This document shows positions 63,276 to 64,000 of a stretch of 64,000 nt of DNA, piece by piece. The translations under genes were made by a program, and so were the position numbers. Below the pieces are notes generated by a model that was given only the letters and a program-made list of their open reading frames with translations, was not told the origin of the DNA and ran no database searches. Location of the stretch: positions 33,733-97,732 of the forward strand of contig JANXUK010000132.1 in the NCBI GenBank assembly GCA_025356275.1. Direction: 5' to 3'. Source of the stretch: Sphingomonadales bacterium. Its GTDB lineage: Bacteria; Pseudomonadota; Alphaproteobacteria; Sphingomonadales; Sphingomonadaceae. How positions within the stretch are numbered: position 1 is the first letter of the stretch; every line of letters begins with the position of its first letter.

Positions 63276-63363
63276 GCCGGTTGCGCATGCCCGTTTGATA
63301 CTTGCTATGCTTACTATATCGGTGCACAGGATTCACCCTGTCGCATTTCACGGGAGATTCCCT

Positions 63364-64000
63364 TGGCCGATCCGGTCCCTGTTGTCCCGGTCCCTGTTGT
63401 CGTTGACGCGCCCGCGCAATCGCGGCTGCGCCGGCCGCTGTTGATGGCGGCGCCGCTGCTTCTCATCATCGGCGCGCTATATTTCTATCTGTCGGGTGGG
63501 CGTTACGAATCGACCGATAATGCCGCGCTTCAGACCGGGCTGGTGGGCATAGCCGCCGATGTCAGCGGCAAGGTTGTCGAGGTCGACGTTTCGGAAAATC
63601 AATTGGTCCGCGCCGGGCAGGTGTTGTTCCGTATCGATGCCGCCGGGGCACAGGCCGCAGTCGACGCTGCCGCCGCGCAGCTTGCCGCCGCCCGCGCCGG
63701 CATCGCCGCTAAACGCGCCGATTACCGCCAGAGCGCCTCGGACGTTGCCTCCGCGCAGGCCCGCCTCACCTATGCCATGGGTGAGGCCGAGCGGCAGAAG
63801 CAATTGCTGGCGCAGGGCATCTCGTCGCGCGCGCAATATGATATGGCCGCCACCAACGTACAGACCGCGCGTGACGCGGTTGCTGCGATGCGCGCCACGG
63901 GGGACAGTCGGCTCGCCGATCTGGCGGGGCAGGCTTCGGGCGGGACCGACGCGATGCCGGCGGTACGCAGCGCCGCCGCCGCGCTCGACACCGCGCGCAT
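63364..64000 (+). CDS. HlyD/EmrA-type membrane fusion protein, 3' end outside window
   Basis: The first 212 codons of a periplasmic membrane-fusion subunit, likely partner of an MFS or RND pump. A Val/Pro-rich N-terminus (ADPVPVVPVPVVVDAP, from a short tandem repeat), then one membrane helix (LLMAAPLLLIIGALYFYL) and the biotinyl-lipoyl-like segment (YESTDNAALQTGLVGIAADVSGKVVEVDVSENQLVRAGQVLFRID) with a coiled coil following. Start TTG 63364 with GGGAG seven bases upstream. The pump gene should follow beyond the window. Confidence 0.88.

Overview
The window comes from a GC-rich alphaproteobacterium, most likely a member of the order Sphingomonadales. The evidence is gene content: a lipoyl domain fused to the N-terminus of the pyruvate dehydrogenase E1 beta subunit (known from Zymomonas and its relatives), a full exosortase A (XrtA) exopolysaccharide cluster with the fused XrtA/EpsI protein, an archaeal/eukaryote-like (type 3) ProRS, PhaR, and an RpoH promoter of alphaproteobacterial form before dnaK. 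No rRNA, tRNA, CRISPR array, transposase or phage gene was seen. Both edges cut genes: lipA at the left (3' end missing) and an HlyD/EmrA-type gene at the right (3' end missing).

Layout. 1-8.4 kb: lipA, a beta-carbonic anhydrase, a secreted TPR-like protein, gyrA, a DUF952 protein, trmFO and an EF-hand protein. 8.4-16.8 kb: the pyruvate dehydrogenase genes in two operons (pdhA-pdhB-phytoene-synthase-like; pdhC-thioesterase-lpdA), with ftsB upstream of pdhA on the same strand, an NTF2-like gene with a probable compensated frameshift, and a PilZ gene. 16.8-27.7 kb: rnr, DUF805, LprI-like, proS, phaR, alr, an MHS transporter, a NifU-like protein, cvpA and radA, all on the minus strand. 27.7-41.8 kb: a patatin-like protein, dnaK-dnaJ, a copper chaperone, an HSL-type esterase next to a decayed glutathione S-transferase, a Kir-type potassium channel, an acyltransferase, sdhB, zapE and small genes, ending with an RpfF-like crotonase, a candidate DSF-type signal synthase. 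41.9-61.2 kb: an almost uninterrupted XrtA cluster containing amidotransferase, XrtA, glycosyltransferase, FemAB-like protein, polysaccharide deacetylase, ATPase, outer-membrane beta-barrel, CpsD-like ATPase, chain-length protein, export lipoprotein, PLP decarboxylase, acyl-CoA ligase, GNAT/FemAB protein, acyl carrier protein and two hydrolases. 61.3-64 kb: trxB, an alpha/beta hydrolase and the start of an HlyD-family protein.

How the genes fit together. The 41.9-61.2 kb block encodes assembly, length control, export and modification of an exopolysaccharide plus the sorting enzyme XrtA. The priming glycosyltransferase, the polymerase/flippase, the PrsK/PrsR regulators and the PEP-CTERM substrates are not in the window. 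The rpfF-like gene ends the neighbouring block on the same strand, which raises the possibility that a diffusible fatty-acid signal controls exopolysaccharide output, as DSF does in Xanthomonas.

Besides genes, the window holds several families of hairpin DNA. The most striking is a roughly 170-base element made of two 77-79-base hairpins, each bounded by CTAG-containing ends, present three times (3.2, 11.6 and 35.2 kb). Two copies are near identical and inverted relative to each other. One copy supplies the stop codon of ftsB and one lies next to a decayed GST gene. A different repeat at 61.2 kb supplies the stop codons of both convergent neighbours, and a 165-base inverted repeat stands upstream of the polysaccharide export gene.
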